Shown one piece after another: positions 10,922 to 21,477 of a stretch of 43,112 bases of DNA. This DNA comes from Gryganskiella cystojenkinii (lineage: Eukaryota; Mortierellomycota; Mortierellomycetes; Mortierellales; Mortierellaceae). Under the pieces are notes generated by a model that had not been told where the DNA came from, did no database searches, and saw nothing but the letters and a program-made list of their open reading frames with translations. Made by a program: the position numbers and the translations under genes. The stretch is from positions 4,988 through 48,099 of the forward strand of contig JAAAIG010000086.1 in NCBI GenBank assembly GCA_015852425.1, in the 5' to 3' direction. How positions within the stretch are numbered: position 1 is the stretch's first letter; every line of letters begins with the position of its first letter.

Positions 10922-11510
10922 AATGCCTCATTTCGTATCTCTTTTCCTTCGTCTCCTCTTTTTAATAATGCCTCTATTGGGATTTGCCCTTGCATGCAAG
11001 GGAGACATTTTCCATAGTTGATGATTTTGATAGTTGATTGCCCCAGGGAAAACGCTCTCATGCAATTACTGTAGATCTTATTGGAATACAAAGGAACAAA
11101 CGGCAAAAAAAAAAAAAAAAAGCGCACTCGAGATATTTCTAAGAGTTTTTTTATCTCAAGTTTACCCCGGGTTTGCGGAGATCTTATGATGGTGAACATG
11201 CGAGATTCTGTTTGGTATCTTGGCACACTGAATGCATACTACTGGTCAGGACCGGTCTCACCGACAGCAAGAGACAGACGTAAGGAGAGAAAGTGAGGTG
11301 AGTCGAACTCGGCTCCATGAGCAGAAAGCGCTCAGGCCAATCGCCAAGGGAAAGGAGGTGTAAAAATAGAAATTGTGTCAGAGTTCGGGGCATAGTTTGG
11401 ACGAATGTCATTTGTCACTCACGAAGAAACAAAGAAGAATGGCGGCAGCCACGCCACAACACGGATAAAATTTGAAAAATACTTAAGGCAAAATTCCCTC
11501 TTTTTTTGCG
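10922..11510. other. Intergenic region between the phosphate transporter and ornithine decarboxylase
   Basis: No gene is supportable. The stretch holds an A18 tract near 11105-11122 and several short overlapping frames on both strands without motif support. It is likely the upstream promoter region of the ornithine decarboxylase gene. Confidence 0.5.
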
Positions 11511-11518
11511 TATAAAAG
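11511..11518 (+). promoter_or_regulatory. TATA box of the ornithine decarboxylase gene
   Basis: TATAAAAG, preceded by a T-tract, lies 630 nt before the ATG at 12141. From here to the start codon no ATG occurs, which fits transcription beginning just downstream of this box and a leader of about 600 nt. Confidence 0.65.
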
Positions 11519-12140
11519 AGGACAAGGCACCCTCGTTTTTTTTTCTTTTGCATTCCCCATCCCACATCACCCCCATCAAAGCAAACCACCCTCACCCACT
11601 CCTACTCTCACTACAGACAACCACCTCCAACTTCAAGTCAAGTCAAGAAACTCATTCTTCCCTTTCTCTTTTCTTTACCTTCCTCAACTTTCTTCCCTTC
11701 ATTCTTTCATTCACATCTCACAGCTAACGACAACCGTCAGCTTTTCCGTTTCTTTTTTCGACTTTCAGTCTTCCTAAATACCTTCTCCCTGAAAGAGATC
11801 CCCGGGCTTCCACCCATTTCCCCCCACCTTGGCAGACCGTTCACCTTCGGTTTGCTATTAACATCACGGCGCTAAACAACCCTTCAAAGTCAGCGAACCT
11901 TCGGCGATCGCCTCCTTGGCTCCCCGAATCCCAAGGACTCGTCTGATTTTGTCTTTCCAGCCCCAACTTTTTTTCAATTTCTTTATTTGAAGGTCTTTTC
12001 GACACCTTCTCAACCGTTTTTAATTCGCCGGCTAAACAACCTCGCCCCACCACCGCAGCGCACAACAACAGTCTCAGTTAAATCAACTGACCGCCTCGTC
12101 CTCCTCCATCACCATCAACAACAACACCTCGACTACCGCA
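11519..12140 (+). promoter_or_regulatory. Long ATG-free 5' leader of ornithine decarboxylase
   Basis: About 620 nt of C/T-rich sequence separate the TATA box from the start codon and contain no ATG in any frame. Under equal base use about ten would be expected, though the composition lowers this. Ornithine decarboxylase mRNAs of animals are known for long structured leaders controlling translation. Whether this one acts likewise is inference. An intron within it cannot be excluded. Confidence 0.6.
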
Positions 12141-13641
12141 ATGATCGACGTCTCCTTCCAGCATGATCAGTATGACGTTGTCCCAACCTTGGTTCAACCC
12201 CCTTCTCTGATCGAGACCTTGAAGTCCCGTGTCAAGTGCGAGATGGCTGCTACTCTTGACTCCGGTACTTTGCCCAAGGTCCACGAATTGACCATTGACC
12301 AGATGTTCCAGGCCCGCTTGGCCTCGTTCGATCCTGAGAGCGAGGACTTTGAGGCCGAGAATGCCTTTTATGTCGCTGACCTCGGTGAAGTCTACCGTCA
12401 GCACAAGCGCTGGAAGTCCCTCCTCCCTCGCATTGAACCTTTCTTTGGTAATTTTTTTTCTGTTTTATTTTGTTTGAGAACTATGACGGTCTATGATTTT
12501 TTTTTAGTTCCATTGATTTAATGCACTAACGCTTTTTTACTTCCTTTCTTTCTTATCAATGACGACTTTTTTAGCTGTGAAGTGCAACCCCGATCCTCTG
12601 GTGATGCGCCTTTTGGCCTCCCTCGGTGCCGGCTTCGATTGCGCTTCCAAGAACGAGATCCAGTCGGTCCTCGACATGGGTGTTGATCCTACCCGCATCA
12701 TTTATGCGAACCCCTGCAAGCAAAACTCATTTGTCAAGTACGCTTATCAGAACAAAGTTCGCATGATGACCTTTGACAACGCCGAGGAGTTGTACAAGAT
12801 CAAGAAGTTCCACCCTGAGGCTCAATTGGTGTTGAGAATTTTGACCGATGACTCCAAGTCGCTTTGCAAGCTCGGACTCAAGTTTGGCGCCCCCTTGGAT
12901 ACCACCGCCGCGCTGCTGGAGACTGCCAGGGATCTTGGATTGGATGTCATTGGTGTCAGCTTCCACGTCGGATCTGGATGCTTTGACGCTAACGCCTTTG
13001 GTGAGGCTGTCATTCGTGCCCGTCGAGTCTTTGATCAGGCTCAGGAGTTTGGATTTGACTTCAAGTTTTTGGACGTTGGCGGTGGATTCCCTTCGGCTCA
13101 TGTCACGGAGGGTATCACGTTCGAGAAGGTCGCTGCCATCTTGGGTTCGACCGTCAATGCACTCTTTGGACCCGAGGTTCGTGTCATTGCCGAGCCCGGC
13201 CGTTACTATGTTGGCTCTGCCTTCACCTTGGCGACCCAGGTCATCGCCCGTCGTACTATCCGGCGCGACATTTCGGAGGAGTCTCAGGAGCACCCCGCTC
13301 ATATGTATTACATCAATGATGGCATGTACGGGTCCTTCAACTGTATCATGTTTGATCACCAAATTTGCGAGCCCAAGGTCTTGCTCAAGGAGGGCGGTTT
13401 CGCTTACAAGACCACGCTTATCGATGAACCCCATGGCATTGCCTCAGTCTGGGGACCTACCTGCGACAGTATTGATTGCATCTCTGCTAAGGCCTCGTTG
13501 CCTCTGATGGAGGCTGGTGACTGGTTGTACTTTGACAACATGGGCGCTTACACCATCACGGCCGCCAGTCAGTTCAACGGTTTCCGTAAGAGCGAAATCC
13601 TTTACACCACTACGGAACCTGAGGTTACATTCCACTTTTAA
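12141..13641 (+). CDS. SPE1: Ornithine decarboxylase
   Basis: Two exons (12141-12447 and 12575-13641) give 457 residues, close to yeast Spe1 (466). The enzyme decarboxylates ornithine to putrescine, the first committed step of polyamine synthesis, in the cytosol. It is a group IV PLP decarboxylase with an alanine-racemase-like barrel. Visible features are the PLP lysine in AVKCNP (Lys105, just after the intron, which splits the preceding Ala codon), HVGSG near 233, the glycine-rich GGGFP near 271, EPGRYY (Glu309) binding the cofactor phosphate and ring, the catalytic cysteine in GPTCDSID (Cys399) and DNMGAYT (Asp423) at the dimer-interface active site. All key residues are present, so it should be active. 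The ORF ends 222 nt before the converging membrane-protein gene. Confidence 0.97.
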
Positions 13642-13699
13642 GCTCCTATCTTGAGGATTTTTTTTTTTTTTGGTCCGCTAGTGTCTTTTGAATTGAACA

Positions 13700-13705
13700 A
13701 ATAAA
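13700..13705 (+). terminator. Poly(A) signal of ornithine decarboxylase
   Basis: AATAAA occurs 59 nt after the stop codon at 13641, following a T-rich run. Confidence 0.55.
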
Positions 13706-13764
13706 TCATCATGTATATATTTTGAAGTTGGAAAGAGAATGGTTTTGATTAGGGATGGAAAGGT

Positions 13765-13770
13765 TTTATT
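13765..13770 (-). terminator. Poly(A) signal of the six-helix membrane protein gene
   Basis: Read on the - strand, this is AATAAA, 93 nt beyond the stop codon at 13863. It pairs with the + strand signal at 13700, so the two converging transcripts end close together. Confidence 0.5.
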
Positions 13771-13862
13771 GTACAAGGGTTCTATGATAGAGGCGTTGCT
13801 TACGGACGAGGAAAGACTTTGACAAGACATGGGTATAGCAAAAGATATAAGGAAATCGGTCG

Positions 13863-15491
13863 TTATACCGACAATGGTGGTACAGGCGACTCTGCTGGTT
13901 GCGACAAGGGAGTAGAGGGTCGAGAGGGTCTAGGGGATGACGTTCTTGACCGAGACTTAGAGGACTCTTGTGGTGGCGGCACCGAGGATGACTGCGAGTA
14001 ATGGTGGTGGTGATGATGGTAATGATGATGGTGGTGATGCTGCTCTTGCTGGTGCGGTTGCGGTTGCGGTTGCGGTTGCTGCTGCTGCTGCTGCTGCTGC
14101 TGACTTTTTTGCTGTTGGTGCTGCTGTTGCTTTTCATCGGCACGCGCATCACGCCAGTCCTTAACACTCTTGCGAAGCTCCTCCTCTGTGACCATACCAG
14201 TCATGACACCACCCGTGGCCGTCTTCCAAACAGCCCAACCCTCCTTCAAATCCTCACGCCAGACAACACCCTGGTACTGGAAAGTCCAAAAACTCCACCA
14301 ACACATGAGAATCAAGCCCATGACCAGATTCGAGACGATCATGGGCCAAAATCGGAACTCGAGGACATCGGTTCTGTACCGCACCACGACCGCAGCACCG
14401 CTCAAATGAAGGTTCGAAAACTTTGTCGACTGCTGAACATGGGCCGCCTCCAAGAGATCCAGACAAGATTTTCCTGCCGAGGCATATCGACAGAAGGTGG
14501 GGTCGTCCATGGGCATAAACGGGACATGAAACCACCACCGACAGAACTTCCAAGCCACGGCCCAACCAGCTCCAACCCCTGACAGACACCAGGCTCGATA
14601 GTACTTCAGTTGACCGATTTGATCCATTCTTGTGAGATGTTCCCACGAGATCAGACCCCAGAGGTTCCTTCGGAACATCAACAGACCCAAGAAAGTCGCC
14701 ACGGGCATGTAGAGGATATACCAATTACTGTACTTTCTCACGAACGGTGCCAACGGTAAGAGGTTGTGAACGTCGTTGTTTCTGTCCACAGAGGACGAAG
14801 ATGAAGAACTCATAAAAGGATAGTTGGGAAGACTCCTGTGAGATTGTTGAACATATTCAATTCCAAAGGCAGCTCGATGTTCCTGCTGATGAATCTCCAT
14901 GTCTGGATCCGAAAGCCAGATCGCAAGACCCCAACCGATCCAGACGACCCAGGTGCCATAAATGACTGTGATCCGTTCCAGTTTAGGGAAACGAAGAAGA
15001 TGCCAGGCCAGGGAGAAGATATGAAAGGCCGTGTCGGTGAGGTAGACGAGGTGGGTGAAGGAGACAAGTTGGAAGGGTGATGGCGTTCCGAGGAGCATGA
15101 TCATCCGATAGAGGATCAGACCGATATGACCGACCAACGACAGAGGGGTATATGTTGTATGACTATCATTAGGAGAAAGACACAATCAAATGTAAGAAAA
15201 AAAAGGGTCCAATTGGTGGTACTGAGGACAAGTTTAAGCTAGCGCAAGAACTTTGACATACATGCGTTGAGTGTTCTTGAGGTATTGTCGAGCATGGCGT
15301 CGGTCGGGATAGGACCGTTTAGACCGAGGAGTTCCTGGGGGTGTGTTTCTTTTCCGTCCACTGTTGGAGCCGTTGCCGCTGCTATATCCAGTAGAGCCCT
15401 TTCGTTTAGATTCGTCCGGACTGGACCAGAAGCCACCCATGGATGAGTAACCACCTTGGCTCGAGTAGCCGTCGTCCATGGCGGGATGCAT
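13863..15491 (-). CDS. Multi-pass membrane protein with Gln/His-rich C-terminal tail, function unknown
   Basis: Exons 15491-15262 and 15162-13863 join through a GTATGT donor to give 509 residues. A second in-frame ATG at 15479 has a better context (GCCATGG) and may be the true start. Residues 1-76 are polar, Ser/Gly/Arg-rich and probably cytosolic. Six hydrophobic helices lie near 84-101, 110-132, 141-160, 224-241, 267-285 and 347-370. A Ser-rich loop (195-201) sits between helices 3 and 4, and the segment 285-347 has four cysteines. The tail from 421 holds long Gln runs, Pro-Gln repeats and twelve histidines within 452-465, then a basic Ser/Pro end. I do not recognise the family. The His cluster could bind metal, but this is speculation. 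Confidence 0.82.
14051..14103 (-). repeat. Coding microsatellite (Gln and Pro-Gln codons)
   Basis: On the + strand a TTGCGG hexamer repeated four times runs into a CTG/GCT triplet run. On the coding strand these read as Pro-Gln and Gln codons of the membrane protein tail. Length variation between strains is likely. Confidence 0.8.
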
Positions 15492-16331
15492 TCAGTTCTT
15501 CTGCTCTTTTGTCGTAGCTGGAGTATAGTTCTCCTGAGAAAGGACAGAGAGTAAGGGAGAGGTAGATGGGCGTAGAAAAGGATAATGGAGAGAATGAAAA
15601 AAAAGTGGCAAAACAACAAGGATGGGAAAATGGGCGATTTTTCTTTGGGGGAGCTTGCTCGGTTCGAGAAAAGCTTGTTTGGTGGTGCGGAGAAAATACC
15701 GTTCAGGTGTTTTCAAGGGAAGTTGGAGGTAGTGAAGGAGAGAAGACAAAAAAGAAGATGAACTGTGTAGAAACAGAAAAAGAAGACACGATGAGTGTAG
15801 TAAAAGAGATTACGGATTGGAGATTGGGAGATGGATAAAAGACAAAGATACGTTTCCTTCGACACAGGAAAGTGGTGGATATGGCAAGTTTAGCACAGGA
15901 GGCCAAAGCATTTTTTACATTTTTGCACGTGCGTTTTTGTTCATGCTTTCACACGCGATTAATCCATGATTTTTGATTGATAAGGATCGAGAGGAGATCG
16001 AAATGTCCTGCTGTTCTCCTGAAGTTCGATCGGTGGCCTGATCATGTGATCCAGTTGAAAGTAGTGATGTCACAAAGTCTTAAACGCAGTCACAATCAAT
16101 TAGACATCATGCAATTATATAGGGGTTTGCCTTTTACTTTCCTCGCTTTTTCTTTACTCGCCCTCTTTTAAATCGCTTCTTCATCAACGTCTTTATCAAA
16201 AACTGTCTCCTTCCCGCGAGGCGCTCCCCTCCCGCTGGGTAAGGCCACACACGCGGTCACGGCGAGGCCCAGTCCAAAGCCCAAGCCAGCGACACACCTT
16301 TACCCCTACCTCCCCGGATCCAGAACTCGGG
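15492..16331. other. Intergenic divergent promoter region
   Basis: No gene is supportable. This lies between the - strand membrane-protein gene and the + strand long-leader gene. It holds a GCACGTGC palindrome at 15925-15932, an imperfect stem (GATCGAA at 15996-16002 with TTCGATC at 16025-16031) and a weaker TATA-like ATTATATAG near 16114-16122. The last ATG before the long ATG-free leader is at 16109. Confidence 0.5.
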
Positions 16332-16339
16332 TATAAAAG
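16332..16339 (+). promoter_or_regulatory. TATA box of the long-leader small-ORF gene
   Basis: TATAAAAG is followed by about 100 nt of nearly pure pyrimidine, as at the ornithine decarboxylase promoter. It is the best core-promoter match upstream of the 18260 ORF, although 1.9 kb of genomic DNA separates them. Confidence 0.6.
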
Positions 16340-18259
16340 CTTGCCATCCTTTCTCCACTCTCGTTTTTCTTCTTTTCTCTTCTTTTCCTCTCCTCCTCTT
16401 CCTCTTCACCCTATCCACTTTCCAACTCACCAAACGCACTTTCCAACTTCAACTTCATATCCACCACTTTTCTTTCCACAAAACATCAAGAACCTTCCCC
16501 GCCCAGATCCAAGCAAGTCCCTGCCGCAAGTCGAGGTCCAATTCCAAGTCCTTCTCCAAGTTGAACCTCAAGAAAAATTTCCAAGGCCCTTCCCTGTCCA
16601 ATTTTCCTCCTTCTCGGTCCAAGCAAGAACGAAATCGTTCGTCGCCGATATTTCCTGCCGCCCTTTTTGTCCGAACTCAAAGAATTTCTCAAGAAGCTCA
16701 GACTCCGTTTGTCTAACCCAAGGGAAACCCTTTTTTTTCGCCGCAAGATTTTTTGACTCTCGTCGTCCTTTCAAGAACCATTTTTGGTCCAAGCTCCTCC
16801 GATCCGTCCAAGTTTTCAACGGTCGTCCTTTCCCCTGTCTGTCCAGCCATCTGTCCCTCCGTTTCTATCGCCCCCTGTCTCGATTGTCAGTCCTCTCTCG
16901 CCTGTCCGCTTACCTTCGCCCGCAGCAGCTGTCCTCTCTCCCGCATTAATTCAAGCAACAACTCACACCACACCGTCGAGTCAACAGTTAATTTCCACTC
17001 CCTTTTACGTCGTCCGTCCGTCCAGAACTTTTCCCTCCACCCCCCGTTTGGCTGGATTTTATTTTTGGTCCCGTTCGTCCCATTACAAGTCGCCGAATAG
17101 CCGAGTTCTTTTGTCCTCCGTTCGTCCCTTTTACTTTCTCCCCGTCTGCTCAATTCGCCCCGACACCAAAACACAACAACAGGAAAAAAAACCCCTCCGC
17201 AAAGGACGCCTTTTCCGTGCAACAAAAAAAAAACCTCATTTTTTTTCGACCAATCCAACCGAACACCTCTCCCAGCTCTCAACAAAGGCAACAGATCTCT
17301 GCGCGAGGCGTACACTTTTCCAGGAACTATCGCGCCTGCATAGTACAAACAAAGTTTGTCTCAACAAAAAGGTAAAGTGGAGAAAGACGCAGGATAATAG
17401 CCGATGTGCAGTGTGCGACAGGGCCCTTTTTTTTTTGGAAATTTGCAGGGCATGGTTCTTTCCTTTTCCAAAACCATTGTCTGGTTCTCTTCGATTGAGT
17501 TCTTCTTATTCAATCCCCGTCATTTCAACCCCTCTCCTTCTCGTTTTGTCCTCCTACCCCTTTTCGTCCAATCGATTTGCCTTAATTCACTCTAACCGAC
17601 CAGTTTTTTTTTCGAGAGGGCGAAATTTTCCGTCCAAGCTCCTGTCCGTCTTCCCTGTCCTCACCCTCATTCCTGTCGTCTGTGTGCTTGTGCTTATGCG
17701 TGTGCTTGTGCTTGTGCTTGTGTTTGCTGTGTTTTTTGGTCCGTCCGTCCGGTCTGTTGGTTGGTCGATGGAAGGGAGGCGGTGCGATTATGCAGGAAGG
17801 AGAAGGCGAATAAGGGAGAGGGGATACAATGCCTTTGTTTGTTATTGATTGTCTCTCTCTGATTCAAAAACGGTGGAAAAAAAAGTGGACGTAGGAAAGA
17901 GGAGAGTTTTTATTCGAACTGGTTACACCAAACGCATGCTGGTTTTTTGCTCCCCTGCCCTCTTTTTTTTTTTTTTTTTTTTTTGTCGTGCATGGGTTTC
18001 TTTGCAGCTTGATCGGCATTCGACTAACCCTGAATTTGTGTTTACATTTCTTTGTAGCCAAGCAGGAACTCTCCAGCTCGAAAGCCGTTACCTTCCTCCT
18101 TTTACTCAGTCGATCTTGGAATAACAGGAAACAACACGCACTACACAACCCCTGCACCAAAAGAAATCTTTCTGGAAAAAAAGCTAAACAAAGGAAAACT
18201 ACTCTCCGGAAAACATCAACACAACACACGGACTCTTTTTCACCAACTTCCTCAAAAAT
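16340..18259 (+). promoter_or_regulatory. Very long ATG-free spliced 5' leader with an intron at 17372-18057
   Basis: No ATG occurs from 16112 to 17403, about 1.29 kb. A GTAAAG donor at 17372 and an acceptor ending at 18057 (CTAAC branch site near 18023, then a pyrimidine tract and TTTGTAG) define a 686-nt intron. ATGs occur repeatedly inside this intron. After the acceptor the sequence is again free of ATG until the start codon at 18260. The spliced leader would be about 1.24 kb. It is C/T-rich with recurrent GTCC units (TCCGTCC, CTGTCC, TTCGTCC) in the 16600-17150 part. The exact match of ATG depletion to predicted exons is strong evidence that this is a scanned mRNA leader. Confidence 0.72.
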
Positions 18260-18502
18260 ATGTCGTCACTTCAGTACAGCCAGCCCGATAGCATGGTCGC
18301 TCTCGATGATTCTCCAAGAAGTCTTGCCCCCCGATCTGCCATGTCGATGGACGAGATGATGGCGATGCTCTCTGGATCTCAATTCTCAAACGACACTGCG
18401 GCTGCCGGCGCTGCCATGTCGAGGAACTGGAGACAAGGAGATGCGAACTATGTGACCGCGACCGTTGCCGCCGCTGGTGGACATCGACGGAATCACGAGT
18501 AA
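18260..18502 (+). CDS. Small protein of 80 residues, function unknown
   Basis: The first ATG after the ATG-free leader opens an 80-codon frame. The product is Ser/Ala/Met-rich, with a Met cluster SMDEMMAMLSG near residues 29-39 that could form a short amphipathic helix, a Gly/Ala-rich C-terminal half and a His/Arg-rich end. There is no signal peptide or membrane segment, and no family I recognise. The position as the first ATG of a leader kept free of ATGs over more than 1.2 kb is the main support for translation. No downstream splice continuation is evident before the TAA. Confidence 0.65.
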   Translation: MSSLQYSQPDSMVALDDSPRSLAPRSAMSMDEMMAMLSGSQFSNDTAAAGAAMSRNWRQGDANYVTATVAAAGGHRRNHE

Positions 18503-20082
18503 AACAAGGAATCAGAAGACGATTGTCCAACGGAGTGTGGGCGATGGACGTTTTTCAACGTTCTTTCAGCATCACCAAAATAACGCTCGACTTTATCAAT
18601 CAGTCCCGACTTCCAATGAACACAAAAAAACGCGACACGGCACAAAATGCGTCACAACGACATACAAAAATTCGACACAACAACAAAAACACTGTCTGTG
18701 GGTTGGGAGAGGCACCAACTTTGGGGGATCCACAAGAACTGGAAAGGGGGAAAAAAGAGCGGGAGAACGAAAACAAGTCTCTGATCTCGACTCGACCAAA
18801 AAAAAACGCAACACCACCAGATTCCAGTTCGACTCCCCCTGCTAGACCTCTCTTTTCGTCCTTTCTCAATCTTTTTTTTTTGCCCCCTATCTGTGCCAAA
18901 ATGTTCTTTTTTGCTTTCTCTTTTCGTTCATTCGTTTTTCTTTTTACGTCTCCCTTTTAATTGTTGACGTCCATTTGTACAGTTCATGCCAATGTTTCAA
19001 CATTCGTAATGCTAGCAACGTTATACCCTGTTTTCTGCCCACTTTTTCTGCACTTTTGTTTGTTGTAACTTTTGTGCTCTTTTTTTTCCCCTTCTTTTTT
19101 TATCCTTGTTTATCTCAGTTTTTCCCTTTCCGTATTTTCTTGCACAAAAAAAATACCTTGAAAAAAAAGTCTGTATGCAAAAAAACCCCCATCCTTGTTC
19201 ATGCAAGAACAAAGGAAAAGAAAAAAAATAAAATCAAGTATTTCGCCCATTTTCCCATTCCCATCGAATTTGTGTTGTTGTTTATTCTTTTGGCTGCGGT
19301 CGCACCATGCAGAGGAATGTGGTTCTATCGACGGAGCATTAATGCGGGAGGGAGAGGGGGTTGGGAAAGTATAAAAAAAATGGTGGCAAAAACGGGAACA
19401 AGAAAAAAAAGATGGAGATAAAGGAGACGGAAAAGTGGACCAAGTGATAAAGAGGAATGTTCCTTTTTTTTCAATTGCACCTGAGTATTCTAAAATCTTG
19501 TGCGCACAAACAAATAATCACAACAACAAATAACAACAAAACTGCACAATGCAAAAAAAATCTGAAGTCGCCAACTTTTGGGATGGGAGAATCTGGGAAC
19601 CACAGTCTTCTTGCCCTTCTTTCCTCTTCATCCTTTCATTTCGTCCTTTATTTTCTTTCTCCGCAAAAGGGTTTGCATGTTCTGCTAATGCAATTATGCA
19701 AATTTCTGGAGGGCAAGGAGGAACCACTCTGGTGGTACATGAACGAAGCTGGAAAAAAAAGTAGGGGTTCAAGAAAGCTGCATGGTGGTGTTGGTGCCGA
19801 GAAGGAAGGGGGTGTGAGGGGGGGAAGACAAAGGCAATAAAGAGAAAACAGAATTGACAATGATGGAGGGGCAGGGGGATCCTGAGTGGTTTTTTGCTTT
19901 TTAATCATGCATGCACCCTGACTTTTCACTCGAAGCTTGGGCTTGCGACTCATTTTCGTAAAGGTTCAGCTCCCATTGTTCGCGTTTTTCTCCGACTCAA
20001 GAGTGGTCTAGTCCCAAACAAAAATAATGGACGCGGGTGGAGAGCAGAGTTGTCTATGAAGGGATCATCTTCTCTAGTCGAC
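18503..20082. other. 3' UTR and convergent intergenic region
   Basis: No gene is supportable in these 1.6 kb. The stretch is rich in A and T runs, and the open frames overlap on both strands without motifs. Part of it is probably the 3' UTR of the small-ORF transcript; candidate AATAAA elements occur near 19227 and 19836. Confidence 0.5.
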
Positions 20083-21477
20083 TTATTGTTGTTGTTGTTG
20101 CTGTTGTGAGTGAAGCCATTGACCAATGGATGTAATGTGCCCGTCGAGTAGGGATTGCTGTAGCGAGGAAGAACCGGAGGATGATGCAGAGGGCGACGAA
20201 AGAGAGGACCTCCGTGAGTGCCGTGGTGTCGAAGGCGAACTTCCACCGACAGAATTGTATCCAGAAGTTGGCGAGGATTCTGAATCGCCAGCGAACCATC
20301 CAGAGTACTGTCGACAGGAAGTGGAAGATCCTGTCGCGCTCAACTGTCGCTTGTGTTCCAGACAATGGACATGCGGACAGTTTAAGGCAGTGGAGAGTGG
20401 ACCGCACGCGATCTTGGATCGGTGGTGGATATATAACGGGCCATCTGGAATGGATGGGTGGATTGAGGCTGCTGCTGATGAGAGGGAGGAGGGGTTCTGT
20501 GTGGAGACGTTAAAAACCGACACACAATCGTACGGGAAGAGAGAAAAGAAAGAGTGGAAGAGAGAGGGAAAGTGAAGGTTAGCAAACAGGTTACAAGAGA
20601 AACGTACCCTTTTACAAAACATACGAATATACAAACACAACACAAAAATAAGTGTCATGAAAAATCAAGGGTCGAATGTTCGTCAGTGGGTGTTACTCTT
20701 GTCGATGACGACGAGTACCGCGGAGCGGAGTGAAAAAATATCGATTGCACGTTTTTTTACTCTTCCTTTCGGCGAATTGTCTGGGAGATTAAATTGGGTC
20801 ATTGGGAAAAAAAAAAAAAGTGTAAACAAACAGACAAACAGACAAACAAAGCCTCCAGAAGTAAACTTACGGTAGAAGAGACGGAAGAAGGAGGAGTCAT
20901 TATCTCGATGGATCGATGCATTGTCCGGTAGTTTAGTAAGAACGAGGACATATCGATGGGACCCTTGGTCACCAATGGAGACTCGGTGTGGATGGGGACT
21001 GAGAACTGCGTGGGAGAAAAGATTGTCATAGAGAAAGAAGGAGGAAACTTGGTCAGTGTTTGGTTGTTATGGTTTTTGTTTCTGCAATGACGAAACTGCA
21101 AGGAGTGTTAACTATCCAACGGACAAAGAGAGGGAGGGAAAGAAGCAATTCAGGGTACCCTTGTTCCGTGTCTCAAAAACAACGCAATCAACAATGTAAG
21201 AGGGGAAATTGACGACCGTGGGGTGTGCACGGTTTCGTGATCAAAGGACGAAACGAGTCAAGAGAAAAAGGTTAGGTGCACGAACCTCGTCGTCCGGATC
21301 ACACCAGAGCTGTCGTCGTCTTTGGGCCTCGTTCTTGAGGCAATGGATATCGTTGATACCGCCAGATGTTGTTTTCAGGTTTGTTCGAGGCGTATTGGAC
21401 GATTCATTGAAATATAAGCTATCATCTGCAACATAAGTCAATTCCGAAGCTGGAACGGGAGAGATGACACTTGGCAT
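20083..21477 (-). CDS. Ser-rich protein with a C-terminal poly-Gln run, function unknown
   Basis: Three phase-0 exons (21477-21286, 21005-20871 and 20496-20083) give 246 residues. Donors are GTTCGT, also used by an intron of the V-ATPase gene here, and GTAAGT. Exon 1 is acidic with a basic QRRRQLW patch near 52-58. Exon 2 contains a compact hydrophobic and charged segment (MSSFLLNYRTMHRSIEIM) that may be the most conserved part. Exon 3 is Ser/Pro-rich with four cysteines and a basic HSRRSS patch, and the protein ends in seven glutamines. I do not recognise a family or predict a function. The exon 3 frame was chosen because it stays open from the acceptor to the stop. Confidence 0.62.

Noticed and set aside
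12727..13434. 235-codon open frame on the - strand inside ornithine decarboxylase
   Set aside because: It is antisense to exon 2, which contains the catalytic residues; no motif supports the antisense product.
15996..16031. 7-bp inverted repeat (GATCGAA and TTCGATC) with a 22-nt spacer
   Set aside because: A short stem with a long loop is expected by chance in a window of this size, and nothing links it to a promoter element.
16341..17848. Two long overlapping open frames (202 and 354 codons) on the + strand
   Set aside because: Neither contains an ATG before the intron at 17372. The C/T-rich composition itself lacks stop codons, the translations are low-complexity Ser/Pro/Phe, and the second frame runs through the intron.
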